Assembly (NCBI GenBank): GCA_023014485.1 | Contig: JAJOZX010000999.1 | Location: forward strand, 1,000,899 to 1,064,898 | Length of the DNA: 64,000 nt | Direction: 5' to 3' | From: Bathynomus jamesi | Lineage: Eukaryota; Arthropoda; Malacostraca; Isopoda; Cirolanidae | Shown: one piece after another, positions 20,878-31,985 of the stretch | Layout of the letters: the number at the start of each line of letters is the position of its first letter | Numbering within the stretch: the first letter of the stretch is position 1 | Notes under the pieces: model-generated | The model's database searches: none | Told to the model about the DNA's origin: nothing | What the model saw: only the letters and a program-made list of their open reading frames with translations | Made by a program: the position numbers and the translations under genes

Positions 20878-22882
20878 CAGGGTTGGCACTAGTGGGCCCA
20901 GCCCGAAAAAACCCACCCGGTTTTTTTTTTCAAAAAAGCCCATTTGAAAAAACCTACTATTTTACCCACTTGTGGGTTTTTTCATGAAACTTAAGTGCAT
21001 ATGCAATTATTTTTAAAAATTGTCATATAGGCGCCTATAATGATTTTACATGCAAAGCAAGCAAACATGAGTCAACAAATAGACCTACAGGTATAACTCT
21101 TTGGGTGAGGTAGCAGGTTATAGAGTGTAGACATCAGCCAATCAGGGTGGTATGGTACTCCAGGATTGTGGTGGGTGGAAGTCAGTCAGCGACCCATGGT
21201 TCAGAACCCATGTTAAGCTGTAGGTCCCCTCCTCTGTCATGTAACTCTATATATAGCATGTTGCGAAGGAGGTTAAACAATCCTAATAAGTTTTAAGTGT
21301 CCAAGCATCTCAGCATCCCCAACTTTTGCTTTTCATAGGGAGGGGAGTTTCATGGGCATCAGACTTTTCTTCTCCCTCCCATGTAATGTAAAAGTCAAAG
21401 TTCAAAAGTTTACTAGATAAATCTATACAAAAATCAATAAATGTTTTCCAAAATTTCCAGCATGAAATACATACTTGACTTATTATATGTGGTTATATTG
21501 AACATTGTAATTGTGTACAGTAAGTTGAACAAATGAAACTATATATTGTTTGAAATTTGAGTGTATATCTACTGAATGACTAACTATTCTTCATCACTTT
21601 TCCAATCAGATGGGTCAGTCATCCTCAATTGCCTGTTAATTTTTACAAGGTTTACAGTTTTTTCAAGGCCTAATCTATTGTGTAATTTGGTCCAGACAAG
21701 GCCAAATGTGGAGAACACTCTTTCAATCGAGGCTGAACTTGGTGGGCAGCTTAGTAATTTGTGGATAAATCAACTTCTTCATGGATTGTATTTAAAAGTG
21801 GACTAGACAAATTTCGACGGGAAGGTGGAGTGTAGCCTGGTCTTAGTCTCTATCATTTCAATAAAATACTTAGACTCTGCACATAGAAATGGAATATTAT
21901 TTGCATAAAAGAATTTGGCTATTTTGTTATCAATGACATTTTTCTGCAAAGTAGTTGTTGTTGTCATGCCAAAATCGCTTACTTTCTTTTGAATTTTTCT
22001 TTTTTTCATCTGTAATTGTGTCAGTGGTGGTGAGGATGAGTCTGGATCATCTGAAAGGTCTATGTCATGGCAGTATGAAGATGATGTACTGGCAGTATTA
22101 TCAGTCTTGTTTCTTGATTCCGTGTGTTTCAAACATTTCATTAAATGCATTTTTATTCGCTCTATTTTATTACTCATTTCATTATTGCAATGTTTGCATC
22201 TAACTTTACTAGTCCCATCAATAATATTGACTTCACTCCATTCATGCCATGATTTTCTTCCTGATCCAAAGGTCTTTGGCATTATTTAATGCAGTTATAA
22301 CTTCAAACAGACTAATTCTGTAGGCTAGCAGTAAAGATAAATATGCTGTTGCCAGTTTGTTTTATTTAACTGTGAAATAAGAGAAAAAATATTCAGTAAT
22401 ATGAATTAAATAGATATAACTAGCTGAATTAAGTTCCCTTTGGGAGCTGTAATTCATCTACTTCCAGCAGAAGACACAGGGGCCTGTCTTCCATAGGAAG
22501 TATAGCCTAACAAATAGGATAATTTACCACACCAAATTTAGTTCAAATTGGTCCATGTTTTCCAAATTTTGTTGTGAAGCTCAATCTGAGAAAATAATAA
22601 CTTTTTATGCTTAATTGCCTGGAAGGCAACCTTTTTGCTAAAAACAAGACAAATGTTATATTAATAGTGTACGGTACAGTACAGTATTATTATAAAAATA
22701 AGAATAGGTAGGTCTAATATGAACTACCATATATGATATTAAAGCCAGCAGATGACAAAAAAATGGACATATGAAAAAACCCAATTTTACCCGTTTTTTT
22801 TCCGGGTTTTAGGTAAAAAACCCGAAAAAAAACCCACCTGGGGTGGGCTTTTTCAAAAAAAGTGGGTTTTCTGCCAACCCTG
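20878..22882 (-). mobile_element. hAT element with GGGTTTTTT-rich ends, internally deleted
   Basis: Ends are CAGGGTTGGCA and its inverse. Both subterminal zones are packed with GGGTTTTTT/AAAAAACCC phrases (20905-20985 and 22770-22870). The flanking 8 bases match only in part (GAACCA shared on the minus strand). The minus strand encodes a transposase start at 22282-21803: RCKHCNNEMSNKIERIKMHL (a C-x2-C-H zinc finger of BED type), then DNKIAKFFYANNIPF. The end of a hAT dimerisation domain reads at about 21780-21590 (SCPPSSASIERVFSTFGLVW). The middle with the catalytic residues is missing. Confidence 0.88.
21100..21250 (+). repeat. possible SINE fragment inside the hAT
   Basis: The phrase 'atggttcagaacccatg' followed by 'ctgtaggtcccctcc' resembles the promoter-side part of the SINEs at 54480 and 55642. 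It may be an old SINE head. The evidence is weak and has no clear ends. Confidence 0.3.
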
Positions 22883-23604
22883 GTGGTTCAATGTTCCCAT
22901 TATTATCTTTTGTTATTTGTTCATTTAATTTAGGAGAATTAGAAACCCACTCTCTTCGTCCAAAATTTCCTTGCTTCATTATGGGTTGTGACATTTGGTA
23001 AATTTCAAGCAATTCCTCTTCAGTTATAGTGGAACCAATGAGGTTATCCACATAAAAATTTTGTTTTAAAAACTGAACTGTTAAGTCCTCTTGAAATAAG
23101 TTTAGGTAGTTTTTAATTGTTAAAGCAAGAATACTTGGAGAACAATTTGCTCCAAAAATAATTACTTTAAATCTGTAGGTTTTGAAACCTTTGTTAAAGT
23201 CATGTGGATCATTAAACCACAAAAACCTGAGATGATTTTTATCATACTCAAGCTTCAAATTTATACAGAGGAATGCTTTTTCTATGTCACTTTGTACTGC
23301 ATAATTGTCTAAACGGAAGCAAAGGAGAATTTTTACAAGATCTGAGACAAGGTTTGGGCCTTCCATGAGACAATCATTTAAACTAATAGAATTTGTGTCT
23401 TTTAAACTACAGTTGTATACTACTCTTAGTTTAGTTGTGGATGAGTCTTCTCTGTAAACTCCCCTGTGTTAAATAATGACAACCTCGTTTTTTTAAAGGG
23501 TTCATCTTCCTTGAATATGTTGTTGTATTATTCTAAAAGATTGTCATTTTTAAGTTTTCTGTAATTTTTATACAGATGTGCCTTAGCTACTTTCAAATTG
23601 TCCA

Positions 23605-24344
23605 TTATTTCTGGACAAGGTGTTTGCCAAGGCAGCTCCTTTTGCGTGAATTTTGTTCATGTTCTGTGTTTTCTGTGTCAGTAGTAAGATGGTATTTAGT
23701 TATGTCACCCAAAGGTGCAATACCTGTGGGAGTTTGTATGGCTATTCCATCTCCAATTTTAATGATGCCTCTATGGACCAGATAAAGATAGTCAGCCCCC
23801 ATGAGCATATGTATATCATCAATTACAATCTGCATTAAGGGTTTTATCAGCTATCGTGTATTTGTTTTGAAGTTGTAGCAAAGCTTGTTTTAACCCATCT
23901 ATTTGTATTTTTTCTTGTTCTACTTTGTCCACAACAACAACCTTAAGGGTTTCAAATATTCCATCAAGAGTTAGTTATATTTGCAGTTTTAAAACTGGCT
24001 TGTACTGGGTTTTTATTGATAAATGATGAAATAGAGAGATCTTCATTTCCTTGTTGGTTCTGAAGTCCCAATTTTTCTATCAGTTGTTTGGTTACAAATG
24101 TTTGTTGTGAGCAGGTATCTAAAAGACACCTAACCTGTACTATTTGTCCCCTTTTGTTTTGGATTTCCAAGGTTGTGGTTGGTAAAAGAATTTTTGAATT
24201 GTGGTTAATGCTAGATGAACTGATATGCCCATTCATAGCATTCTGAGTTCTGTTTGTTTTGGTTTGATTTGGGTGTTTGTTCATAATGTTTGTAAGTTTT
24301 TCCAATGTCTGTGTGTGTATTACACATAGGGGTAACATGGTCAA
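23605..24344 (-). pseudogene. BEL protease region
   Basis: The minus frame at 24344-23964 reads TTTLEIQNKRGQIVQVRCLL followed by DTCSQQTFVT, an aspartic-protease site with D-T-C in place of the common D-S/T-G, then KLGLQNQQ and DLSISSF. The next frame (23835-23605) reads IDDIHMLMGADYLYLVHRGI, the second half of a retroviral-type protease (L-x-G-A-D-Y), then PTGIAPLGDI. It would mature the polyprotein. A frame change near 23950 separates the two parts. Confidence 0.85.
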
Positions 24345-25641
24345 AACTGTTGCAAAACTTACAATTGTATTTCAAATTTGATTTGCAGTTTGACTTATGG
24401 TGCCCTGATCCAGTGCATTTTTTGCATAAGTTTAGTTGTTCACAACATTTTGACCTTGCTGTAAAGTCTCTGTATTTGGGACAATTTGTAGAATAATGTT
24501 CACTGCTAAAACAAAATTTGCATGGTGTGGGATTATACTCAAAAGTAGTTACATTAAAGTTTTGCAGAGTAGGGGTCTTTGAGTCTTTTTCTGTCATTTT
24601 ATTTTCTGCAAATTGAGTTTTGTGGTTGTATTTTGATGTAACTGGTAAGTGTTGAAATCTTTTGTTAGGTTTTTGGTTTTCTGCATTGTTGGTTTTTTCT
24701 TGTGCTGTGTTAAATTTTGGGAGTGTGTAACTTGATTTGTAAAGTGCAAGTACAGTTGGGAAAGCTTCTCTTAGCTTATTAAGGCTAGGGTATGTCAGTT
24801 GTCCTCTGATGAAATATCTCTTTGACTTTAGAAGGGAGCTTTTCAAAAACAACAGCTTGAATGATCCAAGCTGTTTCTGCAATGTTTAATTTATTGTTTT
24901 TAAGTTGTCCCATGAGACATTCAAACTCTCAGTAAAAGTCAGAGGTCACCATAGTTGTCTTTTGGGGTTCGCATGTTCATTACTTTAAGAGCCAAATCAT
25001 GTATAATTTCATCCTTATTCATGTAATTTCTGTTAAGTAATTCTATTGCTACAGAATAAGAAGTACCTATGGCTGCTAGTGATTCCACTAATCTTAAGGC
25101 AGGGCCTTTCAGATAGTTCACTAAATAACTAAATTTATCAACATCTGTAATGTAGTTTTTATTGCTTAGAAGGCTATGAAATTTTTCAATAAAATATTGA
25201 AATTTGGCTCTGTCACCCTCAAAAGTGGGTACTGCAAGTGTAGGCAATTTTGATTTTAGTTCATTGCCCTCAGCCACATTGGGAGAGCTAAATGAAGCAT
25301 TTCTAGTAGCTTCTAAGAAGCTTTCATTTGTGTCTTGTTTTTTGCACTCAAGTTGGTTTTGAATTTCAGAAATATAGTTGTTAATTTTTGTAATGTAATT
25401 TTCATTGTCAAGTAGGATGGTAGAATACTCATCATCTGTTAGTTTAATTGTCATCAATTTCTGTAATTATGTCTTCATCTAGTGTGAGAATTTCTTGTTT
25501 GTAACGAGTAATAGAATTTAATGTTTCAAGATCATATCTTGTAGGTTCTTTCTGTTTGTAATCATTGTACAGTTTGGTGATGACACCTTTACGTGCTGAT
25601 TTTTTCTTCATTAATTTTTTGTGGTTTTGAGATGGTGCCAT
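24211..25641 (-). pseudogene. BEL gag with zinc knuckles
   Basis: Starts at Met 25641 (MAPSQNHKKLMKKKSARKGV). Three overlapping frames follow. The middle piece carries the BEL gag core: LPTLAVPTFEGDRAKFQYFI, VDKFSYLVNYLKGPALRLVE and IELLNRNYMNKDEIIHDLAL. The last piece has three Cys-His knuckles (CKFCFSSEHYSTNC, CKKCTGSGHHKSNC, CKFCNSFDHVTPMC), which bind the RNA genome. Frame breaks near 25450 and 24910 make it non-functional. A flexible Asn/Lys-rich segment joins core and knuckles. Confidence 0.88.
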
Positions 25642-26250
25642 AGCCCCAAGGTCTGTGTTTTTGTTTTCTTGGTCTGGGTTTTTTACCCTTTTTTTCCAAG
25701 TCTTCCATAATTGTTAGTGTTAAAGTTCTGAGTTTAATTTTATGATGTTGAGTGAGTTAAATTACGATAATAAGTTTTTTATATAACCTGTGCCACAGGT
25801 TGAATTAAAAATTTACAATGTTTTTAGTTAGGATAGGCCTTGAGTGTAAAGAGTAAGGCCTATTATGTAAGGTAAAGTTAGGTGGGCCTACTAAATATAC
25901 CTATTTGGTGGGCCTACTAAGTAGGCTTATGTTTGGGCCTATTATTTGATATGACCTTAAATGAGTTAAGCCTGTTAAATTAACAAGGCTATTTTGAGTT
26001 TTGAAGAGTAGGACCTACTAAATAGGCTTAATGTTGTGGGCCTATTTTTATAGGACCTAAAATGAGTTATGCCTATTAAATGAACAAGCCTTTGTTTTCG
26101 GTTAGTGTAAAGGTAAAGGGATCGGTTCCCAGTTGCATAGGCCACCATATGAAAAAACTATAGTGGGGTTATGGTTGAAATTGGGGTTAGGCCTAATGAT
26201 GTAAGCCTAGCCACTGTGTGTGTCAGTGTAAATTTTAGAGGGGTCAGTTC
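25642..26250 (-). other. BEL 5' leader with a partial LTR-edge repeat
   Basis: Untranslated leader between the primer site and gag. The phrase 'ggccaccatatgaaaaaactat' at 26139-26160 repeats the LTR edge seen at 26261-26282, so a short part of the leader/LTR boundary is duplicated. Several 'taggcctacta' phrases recur (25850-26060). Confidence 0.6.
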
Positions 26251-26268
26251 CCCACACACAGGCCACCA
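26251..26268 (-). promoter_or_regulatory. candidate primer binding site
   Basis: On the minus strand TGGTGGCCTGTGTGTGGG directly follows the 5' LTR. A TGG start is expected for pairing to a tRNA 3' CCA. I cannot say which tRNA. Confidence 0.6.
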
Positions 26269-29200
26269 TTTGAAAAAACTATATAGGGCTATGGGTTGAT
26301 TGCCTGATACCCTCATCCGTTGGAAATTTCCAGCAGATTTCAGTGTCGAGTTAAATGACAAAAGCCCTATGTTTTTTCGTTAGAGAGTTATGAATATGTA
26401 GGTCTTTAACCCTTCGGATGCGCAATTCCTGACGTGTACTTTCTACCTGTGCGCAAAATAATCAGGAAATTTACCCTTTTGTTAAAGTAAAATAAATCAA
26501 GTCAAGCACCATTTTGTTAAATTATTTTTGTTTCCCTTAATAAATAAACATTTTCTCTTACAAAATAAACAGAATTTAGTGGGTAACTTGGGAATATGGT
26601 TGAGTAGAATCTTATGAAAATTTACACGTTTTCAAGTGTTTATGTTCAGTCTTGCATAAGAAATTGGGGGAATGAAACGTGTGCTATGGCAGCTAAAAAA
26701 CAAAGACTGGAAAGTTATGAAAAATGATAGCTGCGTTAGATGCAATAAGCTCTGGAAGCAGTGAGTGTGAAAGTGATTATAGTGAAACTGATACAAGTGA
26801 CAATGGAGATGATATTACAGCAAGTAGTAATAGTTCATTTTCATGGCAAAGTATGCAACGTTGCCAGTCTAACAGATATCGCTTTCAAGAAAATGTAGGA
26901 CTTCAACAAGGTTGCAATCTAAATGAAGCAAGTTCAGAAATAAATTGTTTTGAGTATTTCTTTGACAATGTTATGATGCAAAATATAGTGGGACAAACAA
27001 ATGAGTTTTATCAATATGAGAAAAGAAGATTAGGCCCATCTCAATCTTCCAGGATGCAACGATGGCATGATACAAAAAATGATGAACTGTCTTTTTTGCT
27101 CTAACAATGCTCATGCCACACATAAATAAACATAGACTGCAGGATTACTGGGGTTCAGACTCCTTGACTGAAACACCTTCCTTTCGCAAGTATATGTCAA
27201 GAGATTGATATTTATTACTCATGAGATTTCTGCATTTCACAGACAATTCAATTCCTCCAAATCAGCCAAATGATCATCTTGTAAAAATCAGACGCTGTAT
27301 AACTCTTATGAAGTCAGTTTTCAAATATTTACAATCCAGGACAAAAATTAGTTATTGATGAATCTCTTGTACTTTTCAGAGGGAGGGTAATTTTTTGACA
27401 ATACATACCCTCCAAGCGTCATAGATTTGGAGTAAAATTTTTTATCCTTTGCGATTGTGAAACTGGATGTGTCTTTGATTTCATCATTTACACTGGATCG
27501 GACATAGATTATCTTGCAAATGATCCACTAGGACATTCTGGAGCGATTGTAAAGACACTTTTAGCTAAATATTTGAATAAAGGCCACATTCTGTATACTG
27601 ATAACTGGTATACGAGCCCATTACTATGCAAATATCTGCATGTAAATAAAACAGGATCTTGTGGAACTGTAAAGGTAAATAGAAAAAACATGCCCAAGTT
27701 TCGCCCAAGTAGAAAAGGAGAGTGCCATCTGATGGAATCAAAACCTTTATTAGCACTAAAATGGACTGATAAAAGAGATGTGCATATGCTAACAACAATT
27801 CACAGTGGAAGAATGATTGACTCAGGAAAGGTTGATCGTCGAACAAATGAAATAAAATTCAAACCAGATGCTGTTGTGAACTAACAAAAATATGTCTGGT
27901 GGACAAATCTGATATACAAATTAGCAGTGTAGAATGCATTAGGAAAACTGTGAAGTGGTATAAGAAGGTATTCTTTCATATTTTGGATATTTCTCTTTAC
28001 AATTCCTTTGTACTCTACAAAAAAACTACGAAAAAGCAGATTTCCATGAGAGAATTCAATCTTACATTAGTCTCTCAACTACTCACGAAGTATGCTCAAA
28101 TAACATCCCCACATTCTGGAAGACAAAGTGCGAGACCAAATGCTCTTGACAGACTTCTCTCAGCTAATTACATTGAAAGGCATCACCTGGAACAAGTTCC
28201 GCCAACACCATCTCGACCTGTAGGTCAATGACAATGTCATGTATGCGCACATACACACAAAGAGAAAAACATGTTAGAAAAGTTTCTACTTGGTGTCTGG
28301 AATGCAAAGTTGCATTGTGCCTTGAGTGCTTTGTTCTCTACCACACCCGTGCCAACTACTAAATACTAAATTCAGTAAAAGTGTAAAACAATGTTGTAAA
28401 TAAGTATAATGGAAAGTGTAGATTTATCAAAAGAACATTTATTTCATGAACAATTATTTTCCAAAAGGACAATTATTTTATAAGGAGTTATTTTTCAAAA
28501 GGAATAAAAAATTTTTTTCAAGAGGACAAATAAAATGTATATTCTTCAAAACTCAAATGTAAGTATAATACTTGCTCGTTTATGTGTACATGTGTGCATA
28601 TGTATACATGCATGTATGTGTGTGTATGTTTGTTGCGGATGGTTTATGAATATATCTGAGTCATCAATAGCATTAAAATGCAAAATAATTTATTTTTATT
28701 GGGATTTTGTGCGAAAACAAAAAAAATAACGCGATCATCATATGATGCTGGGAGCATTCTTCCGACAAACTTCCTGAGCATCATATGAGGATGGGAGCAG
28801 CGTAAGTGCTAAAGGACCTCTTTATATTTAATTGTTTATGGTAATTTTAGCATTGGGATTTTAGATGCCTATATGTGAATGAAAATAAATTGTCCCACCT
28901 TATTTTTGCTGGGCCTTAGTTTGCTTCAATGTAGGGCATCACGATCTTTATCGGTGTAGGGCTGCCACGATGGAGCTATGCGATGAGTTAACTTGATGTA
29001 ATTAATATAGGCAGTCACAATATAAACACTTGTAGGTATAGGCCTATCCTATGTAATTATTAAGTTTATTATAAGGAATTCACTCAGAACTTTAGGGAAG
29101 ACAAAAGCACATCTTCCCTGTTTAAAGCGTTCGCTGTACATAAACAGCTCCGAGAGCCGTTCCTATATTTGCGTTGTATTTTCATTATTTGCTGATCTGG

Positions 29201-29456
29201 TAAAGTTTTGTTTGGTCTACATCTCTCTTGAAGACTAAACAATAAATTGGGTTTTCTTGTTGCTATGTGAGGCTTGATGCATACATACCGCTTCTTTGTA
29301 CGTATGGCAATTATTTCATTCCCAATAGGCTATGTTGCCAATCCCGAGGCAATTTTGTATAGCTATTTAATTCAATTAATTAATAATTTATATTTAATTA
29401 TGAAATAAAGGTACCACATATGATACCATGTTGTGAGTGCATATAGTTTTTCCATA
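26269..29456 (-). repeat. BEL 5' LTR, split by piggyBac
   Basis: LTR pieces are 26269-26409 and 28810-29456, about 788 bp together. They match the 3' LTR along their whole length. The right limit is TTTTTCCATA at 29456, followed by the GAGCT duplication. Confidence 0.92.
26410..28809 (+). mobile_element. piggyBac-type transposon, decayed
   Basis: It is inserted at TTAA (26406-26409) in the LTR: the uninterrupted LTR copy near 11379 has a single TTTAAAGG. The left end is CCCTTCGGATGCGC, the right end the inverse of GCACTTACGCTGC, and the right TTAA has lost one T. The plus-strand transposase is broken by many stops. It shows an acidic N-terminus (26724-27104), KLVIDESLVLFRGR (first Asp), GHILYTDNWYTSPLLCKYLH (second Asp), VDKSDIQ (third Asp, near 27900) and a Cys-rich end (CHVCAHTHKEK, WCLECKVALCLECFVLYHT) that would read the ends. 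Excision should be precise in this superfamily. The gene is long dead. Confidence 0.92.
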
Positions 29457-29493
29457 GAGCTATTTAAATTTTTGTTGTGTTACTATTAAGTGA

Positions 29494-30025
29494 ATGCTAC
29501 AGTAACAAAACAATATCAATCGATAGAGCATAAAAAATGGTGCAAGCAGCTATGTATCATTTTGAAAATATTAGAAAATAAGTTATGATACTATGAAGAT
29601 GTAGCTAGGCCTATTATAGCTCACACCATTTGGATCATTTCCGTTTCATGTACTGTTTCCGATTTTGTTGAAAATAAGATATTTAATTTAGGTTAACTGA
29701 ATGCCCAGTTAGGTCAACTGTACTTCCTTGATGATTGGTTAGGTTAAATTGTGATATTTTTGTTAGTTTTAACAAAAGTATCACAACTTAACCTAGCCAA
29801 TCGTCAAGAGCGTACATTGATCTAACTGGTCATTCAGTTAACCTATAACAAAATCAGAAACAGTACATGAAATGAAAAAGATCTAAATGATAAGCCTAGT
29901 AACATCTTCATAGTGTCATAACTTTGTTATTTTCTAATATTTTCAAAATGATACATAGCTGCTTGCACCATTTTTTCTGCTCTATCGATTGATATACCAT
30001 ATGTTTCGTTACTGTAGCATGTTTC
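29494..30025. repeat. inner palindrome of element M
   Basis: 29494-29620 runs in the same direction as the left arm of M (10876-10995), and 29905-30025 is its reverse complement. Between them, 29640-29890 forms a further inverted pair built on 'ggttaactgaatgcc' and 'cattcagttaacc'. The right half of M is thus nearly a full hairpin of about 530 bp. Confidence 0.75.
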
Positions 30026-30031
30026 ATGGCA

Positions 30032-30349
30032 CCCCGCAAGGGGGTTCTAAGCTCGTGCTTTTGAGTGCTCGTTTGTACGTGCTTGTTCCTGGAGGTTTCA
30101 CGTGCGCCCTCCCGGCCCTAGCACCCAAGGATGATGGGGCTCGACCCTGCAGTCTTTCTCATCCTTGGTCTTTCTCATCCTTGGTCTTTCTCATCCTTGG
30201 TCTTTTTCCACTTCGACTATCCCCTCCACCCTTTCTTTTTCCTCTCTTTCCTCTCACTTTTTCTTTGTTTTTCCGCTGAGATATGCCCTTTTAAATAGAG
30301 GCGAATCGGTTCTTCCCGAACTTAAAAAAAAAAGAGAAAAAAAAAAAAA
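30032..30349 (+). mobile_element. poly(A)-tailed SINE-like element, copy 1
   Basis: It is flanked by GTTTCATGGCA (30021-30031 and 30350-30360). It starts CCCCGCAAGGGGGTTC and ends CCCGAACTTAAAAAAA with a long A-rich tail. Four more copies lie at 54698, 56048, 61142 and 61454. The duplication plus A-tail shows insertion by LINE machinery. A GGGGCTCGACCC segment might be a B-box, but no convincing A-box is seen. This copy has an expanded 'tctttctcatccttgg' repeat at 30154-30205. Confidence 0.85.
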
Positions 30350-30387
30350 GTTTCATGGCAATGCGGGTGTCTTGTAAAGTTTTACCC

Positions 30388-31230
30388 ATGGCAATTCATA
30401 CATTCTCAGGGTGAGCATAGTATGCATTTTGGTGGAGGGCTTTTAGGGCTATCTCCCTGGCTTCCTTGTGAGGAAATTTCAGGATCCTTTGGAGCATATA
30501 AAACATATAAAAGTTCTTAGCACCACCTGTGCATCGATACTCCGTCTTGATCTGGAACCAACTTGGAAAATATACCAAGATAGAAAACTCTGCAAGTGTG
30601 ACTGGAACTTTGGAAGGCTTCCTTTGAGATGTATAAAATTTGAGGATTCTACATGCCAGAGTCAACCACCTCAAATGACAGATCGGTCCAACTTCAAGGC
30701 GCTCAAGATCAGGATCAACATAGCCATACATAACAGCCATACAGATTCTGTAAGCTTAATACTGATCAGTGCTGAGGTCCTCCAGTACTTCATTAGTAAT
30801 AACTGGAAATTTTGAAGAATAATAATTGAATTGAATTGGAAATTTTGAATTCCTAATTGGGTTGAATGAAATCACATCCCACTGAGATACACTTCTACCA
30901 AGTTCATCCCCAATCTTTCCTGAAAATGAGTGTGGGCTCTTTGTTCTTCCATCCAGAGTAACAAAGACATGAAGGGGGAGCTCATTACAGTATATTAGGC
31001 AAATGCTCTACTGCAAAGGTCTATTAAGCAGTTCTTCCAGGCATCTGATAGCTCCACCATTACCATTTGACCTGATCATTGTATTAGTCCCATCATATCC
31101 AATCATGACAAGTTTGGTTTGTAATTCAGTGTCTTTGAGGGCCTTGTATAGATCTCTCTCAATAGTTGACCCGTTGCCATTACTTGGAGTCACACGTGAG
31201 AGGTAGAAATCACATGGTAACATGGTAAAA
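30388..31230 (-). pseudogene. T2, central part
   Basis: Leftward from 31223 the frames read FYLSRVTPSNGNGSTIERDL, LVMIGYDGTNTMIRSNGNGG, AIRCLEELLNRPLQ and NELPLHVFVTLDG. Across a frame change they continue as NEVLEDLSTDQ, ICHLRWLTLACRILKFYTS, FPSWFQIKTEYRCTGGAKNF and ALHQNAYYAHPENV. Each block has its counterpart in T1 (YVDHVTPDNGT, LLCDGTPVNTG, NELPFMHV, HHARWLTLANRVLRLYIS, PGWFWIKSHPNATDGAYNF, AHPEN). The gene continues at 10841 beyond element M. Its N-terminal part is displaced by a LINE 3' fragment at 31232. Biochemical function is unknown, and a nuclear DNA-breaking enzyme is the best guess. Confidence 0.75.
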
Positions 31231-31231
31231 A

Positions 31232-31740
31232 TTTTATAGTAGGCACACTAGGGGCCCTTTGGCCCATCTGGGTGTCTCCACTGTTAATATAAACAAACCA
31301 TAAATACAGTTACATGCAAAATTAAGATCTAATTGATCTCTGCTAATTGCAGATTGTTACACATCTACTAGTTGTACATTAACTTCAAAACTGGATCTTG
31401 TGGATCATTCATCAATACCACTACTGCACTAATTACAAGTAGACATCACATGGTTATCTATACAGCTATATAGCCATATATCTACATAGCTACAACCTGA
31501 ATAATATAATACAAGCTCTACAATTAAGATGAAAAGAGTAGGTGGGACTGTAAAGACTGTATAGAGTATTTGAATGTACACCCATTCAGGGTCTCCCATT
31601 TAAAGGTATCTATGAGGCAAGTGAATATAATGAGTCTTTCATACATCACAGTGCTATGGGGGGGTATATAGACAGAGAGTATCCCCTAACCCAAGATGCT
31701 ATACTATCACTCATATTCTGAAACTTTGACTAGATATTTA
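31232..31740 (-). mobile_element. 5'-truncated LINE 3' end inserted in T2
   Basis: It resembles the LINE-A 3' untranslated region at 45740-46398 in reverse: 'gtaggcacactaggggccc', 'acccattcagggtctcccat' and 'cagagagtatcccctaaccc' correspond to phrases there. It has no coding sequence. Divergence is higher than for the copy at 32572-34045. Confidence 0.75.
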
Positions 31741-31985
31741 GTAACTTGAAATTTATAGTGAAGTAAGGGATATTATAAGGTATTGCACAAATCTTTTAAA
31801 CCCTCTTTGTACAGGCCTAGCTTAGTTTATTCTGATAGCCTAGCCTAACCACAAGGTAAGACTCCCACTTGACCTAACCTGAGTAACTATTTTGATATAC
31901 CGTAACTTGATAGTATCAAAGTTGGTGAGTCAACAAAATTTTTAAGCCTAGGACCTAACTTAGGAACATAGCCTACCCTACAAAA

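Larger units (their letters stand above)
20641..23600 (-). pseudogene. BEL reverse transcriptase, split by a hAT
   Basis: The minus frame through 23366-22883 reads LDNYAVQSDIEKAFLCINLK (first catalytic Asp), FKTYRFKVIIFGANCSPSIL (the G-A-x-x-S-P block) and QNFYVDNLIGSTITEEELLE. The active-site box reads Y-V-D-N, where most reverse transcriptases have Y-V-D-D. It continues as RREWVSNSPKL and GNIEP, then is cut by the hAT at 20878-22882. It resumes as NNYTKTLGMLWF (20830-20870), the BEL-specific segment, and leads into RNase H. Upstream parts (23367-23600) are out of frame. Confidence 0.85.
11241..29456 (-). mobile_element. BEL/Pao LTR retrotransposon with nested insertions
   Basis: A complete LTR element in reverse orientation. 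The 5-bp target duplication GAGCT is present at 11236-11240 and 29457-29461. Each LTR begins TATGAAAAAACTATAT-like and ends ATATAGTTTTTCCATA-like. The order on the minus strand is 5' LTR, primer site, gag with zinc knuckles, protease, reverse transcriptase, RNase H, integrase and 3' LTR, which is the BEL/Pao order. All genes are broken by stops, frame changes or insertions: a hAT in integrase at 16098, a hAT in integrase at 17670, a foldback between RNase H and integrase at 19440, and a hAT in reverse transcriptase at 20878. A Helitron and a LINE sit in the 3' LTR, and a piggyBac in the 5' LTR. Confidence 0.93.
10842..30387. mobile_element. element M: inverted-repeat element inserted in T2, carrying the BEL stack
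   Basis: The left end starts GGGTAAAACTTTACAAGACA at 10842, and the right end is its reverse complement ending at 30387. The flanks read ATGGCA on both sides (10836-10841 and 30388-30393), a 6-bp target duplication. The left arm (10842-10995) matches the inverted right arm (about 29905-30387). The right arm is broken by a SINE-like insertion. No transposase belongs to it. Removing the BEL element leaves about 1.3 kb. The superfamily is not clear from the TSD length or tips. Confidence 0.75.

Noticed and set aside
28535..28729. Cys-rich 64-residue ORF
   Set aside because: It lies in the 3' non-coding part of the piggyBac and is built from a TGTG/CATG-rich stretch.
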